Source of the DNA: Alistipes sp. UBA943
Lineage (GTDB): Bacteria > Bacteroidota > Bacteroidia > Bacteroidales > Rikenellaceae
Length of the DNA: 12,452 nucleotides
Direction of reading: 5' to 3'
Assembly (NCBI GenBank): GCA_002293345.1
Contig: DBDB01000016.1
Location: forward strand, 1 to 12,452
Positions 12,452-12,452 of the stretch are shown here, one piece after another (positions within the stretch are counted from its first letter, which is position 1; each line of letters opens with the position of its first letter). Made by a program: the position numbers and the translations under genes. The notes under the pieces were generated by a model. That model was not told the DNA's origin and searched no databases. It saw only the letters and a list, made by a program, of their open reading frames with translations.

Positions 12452-12452
12452 A

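Overview
The window looks like chromosomal DNA of a member of the Bacteroidota, probably Bacteroidales. Support comes from five near-identical promoters with the Bacteroidota -7 element TAnnTTTG (here TATCTTTG), starts without clear Shine-Dalgarno sequences, and proteins of typical Bacteroidales form (DUF1573 protein, NfnAB-type pair, RecO, GH73-LysM muralytic enzyme). I see no phage genes, transposase, CRISPR array, tRNA or rRNA. All ten protein genes are housekeeping types; the unusual content is repetitive DNA.

Layout: (1) 30-3408, + strand, a likely operon: secreted DUF1573 protein, then the small (nfnA) and large (nfnB) subunits of an NADH-dependent reduced ferredoxin:NADP+ oxidoreductase-like flavoenzyme. 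(2) 3409-3862, a gene-free repeat and hairpin mosaic. (3) 3863-5611, - strand, a polysaccharide deacetylase followed by tRNA-guanine transglycosylase (tgt). (4) 5612-6087, a second gene-free mosaic lying between divergent promoters. (5) 6088-8462, + strand, an LptF/LptG-type permease overlapping by one base with mqnE (aminofutalosine synthase, menaquinone pathway). (6) xerD (-) and recO (+), divergently transcribed from a 135-bp spacer. (7) 10333-10790, a third gene-free mosaic. (8) - strand, a GH73/LysM cell-wall hydrolase followed by an O6-alkylguanine-DNA methyltransferase (ogt).

The strongest observation is a palindromic element of about 125 bp present twice. One copy (7551-7675) lies in frame inside mqnE and adds about 50 residues between the radical-SAM cluster loop and the next barrel strand. 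The other (11258-11382) lies between the LysM hydrolase gene and ogt and supplies the hydrolase stop codon. The copies align without gaps (94 of 115 bases identical by hand count), and several differences are compensatory, so both arms change together and the hairpin is kept. This resembles the in-frame Rickettsia palindromic elements, but I do not recognise it as a named family.

A second repeat family (about 200 bp, rich in hairpins with three-base loops) occupies the three gene-free gaps and runs up to some promoters. Five genes begin only 5-7 bases after the -7 element, implying leaderless or nearly leaderless mRNAs. Isoleucine codon use changes sharply between the nfn genes and the rest (ATA about 50% versus about 14%), and the change coincides with the first repeat mosaic, so either horizontal origin or an assembly join there should be considered.
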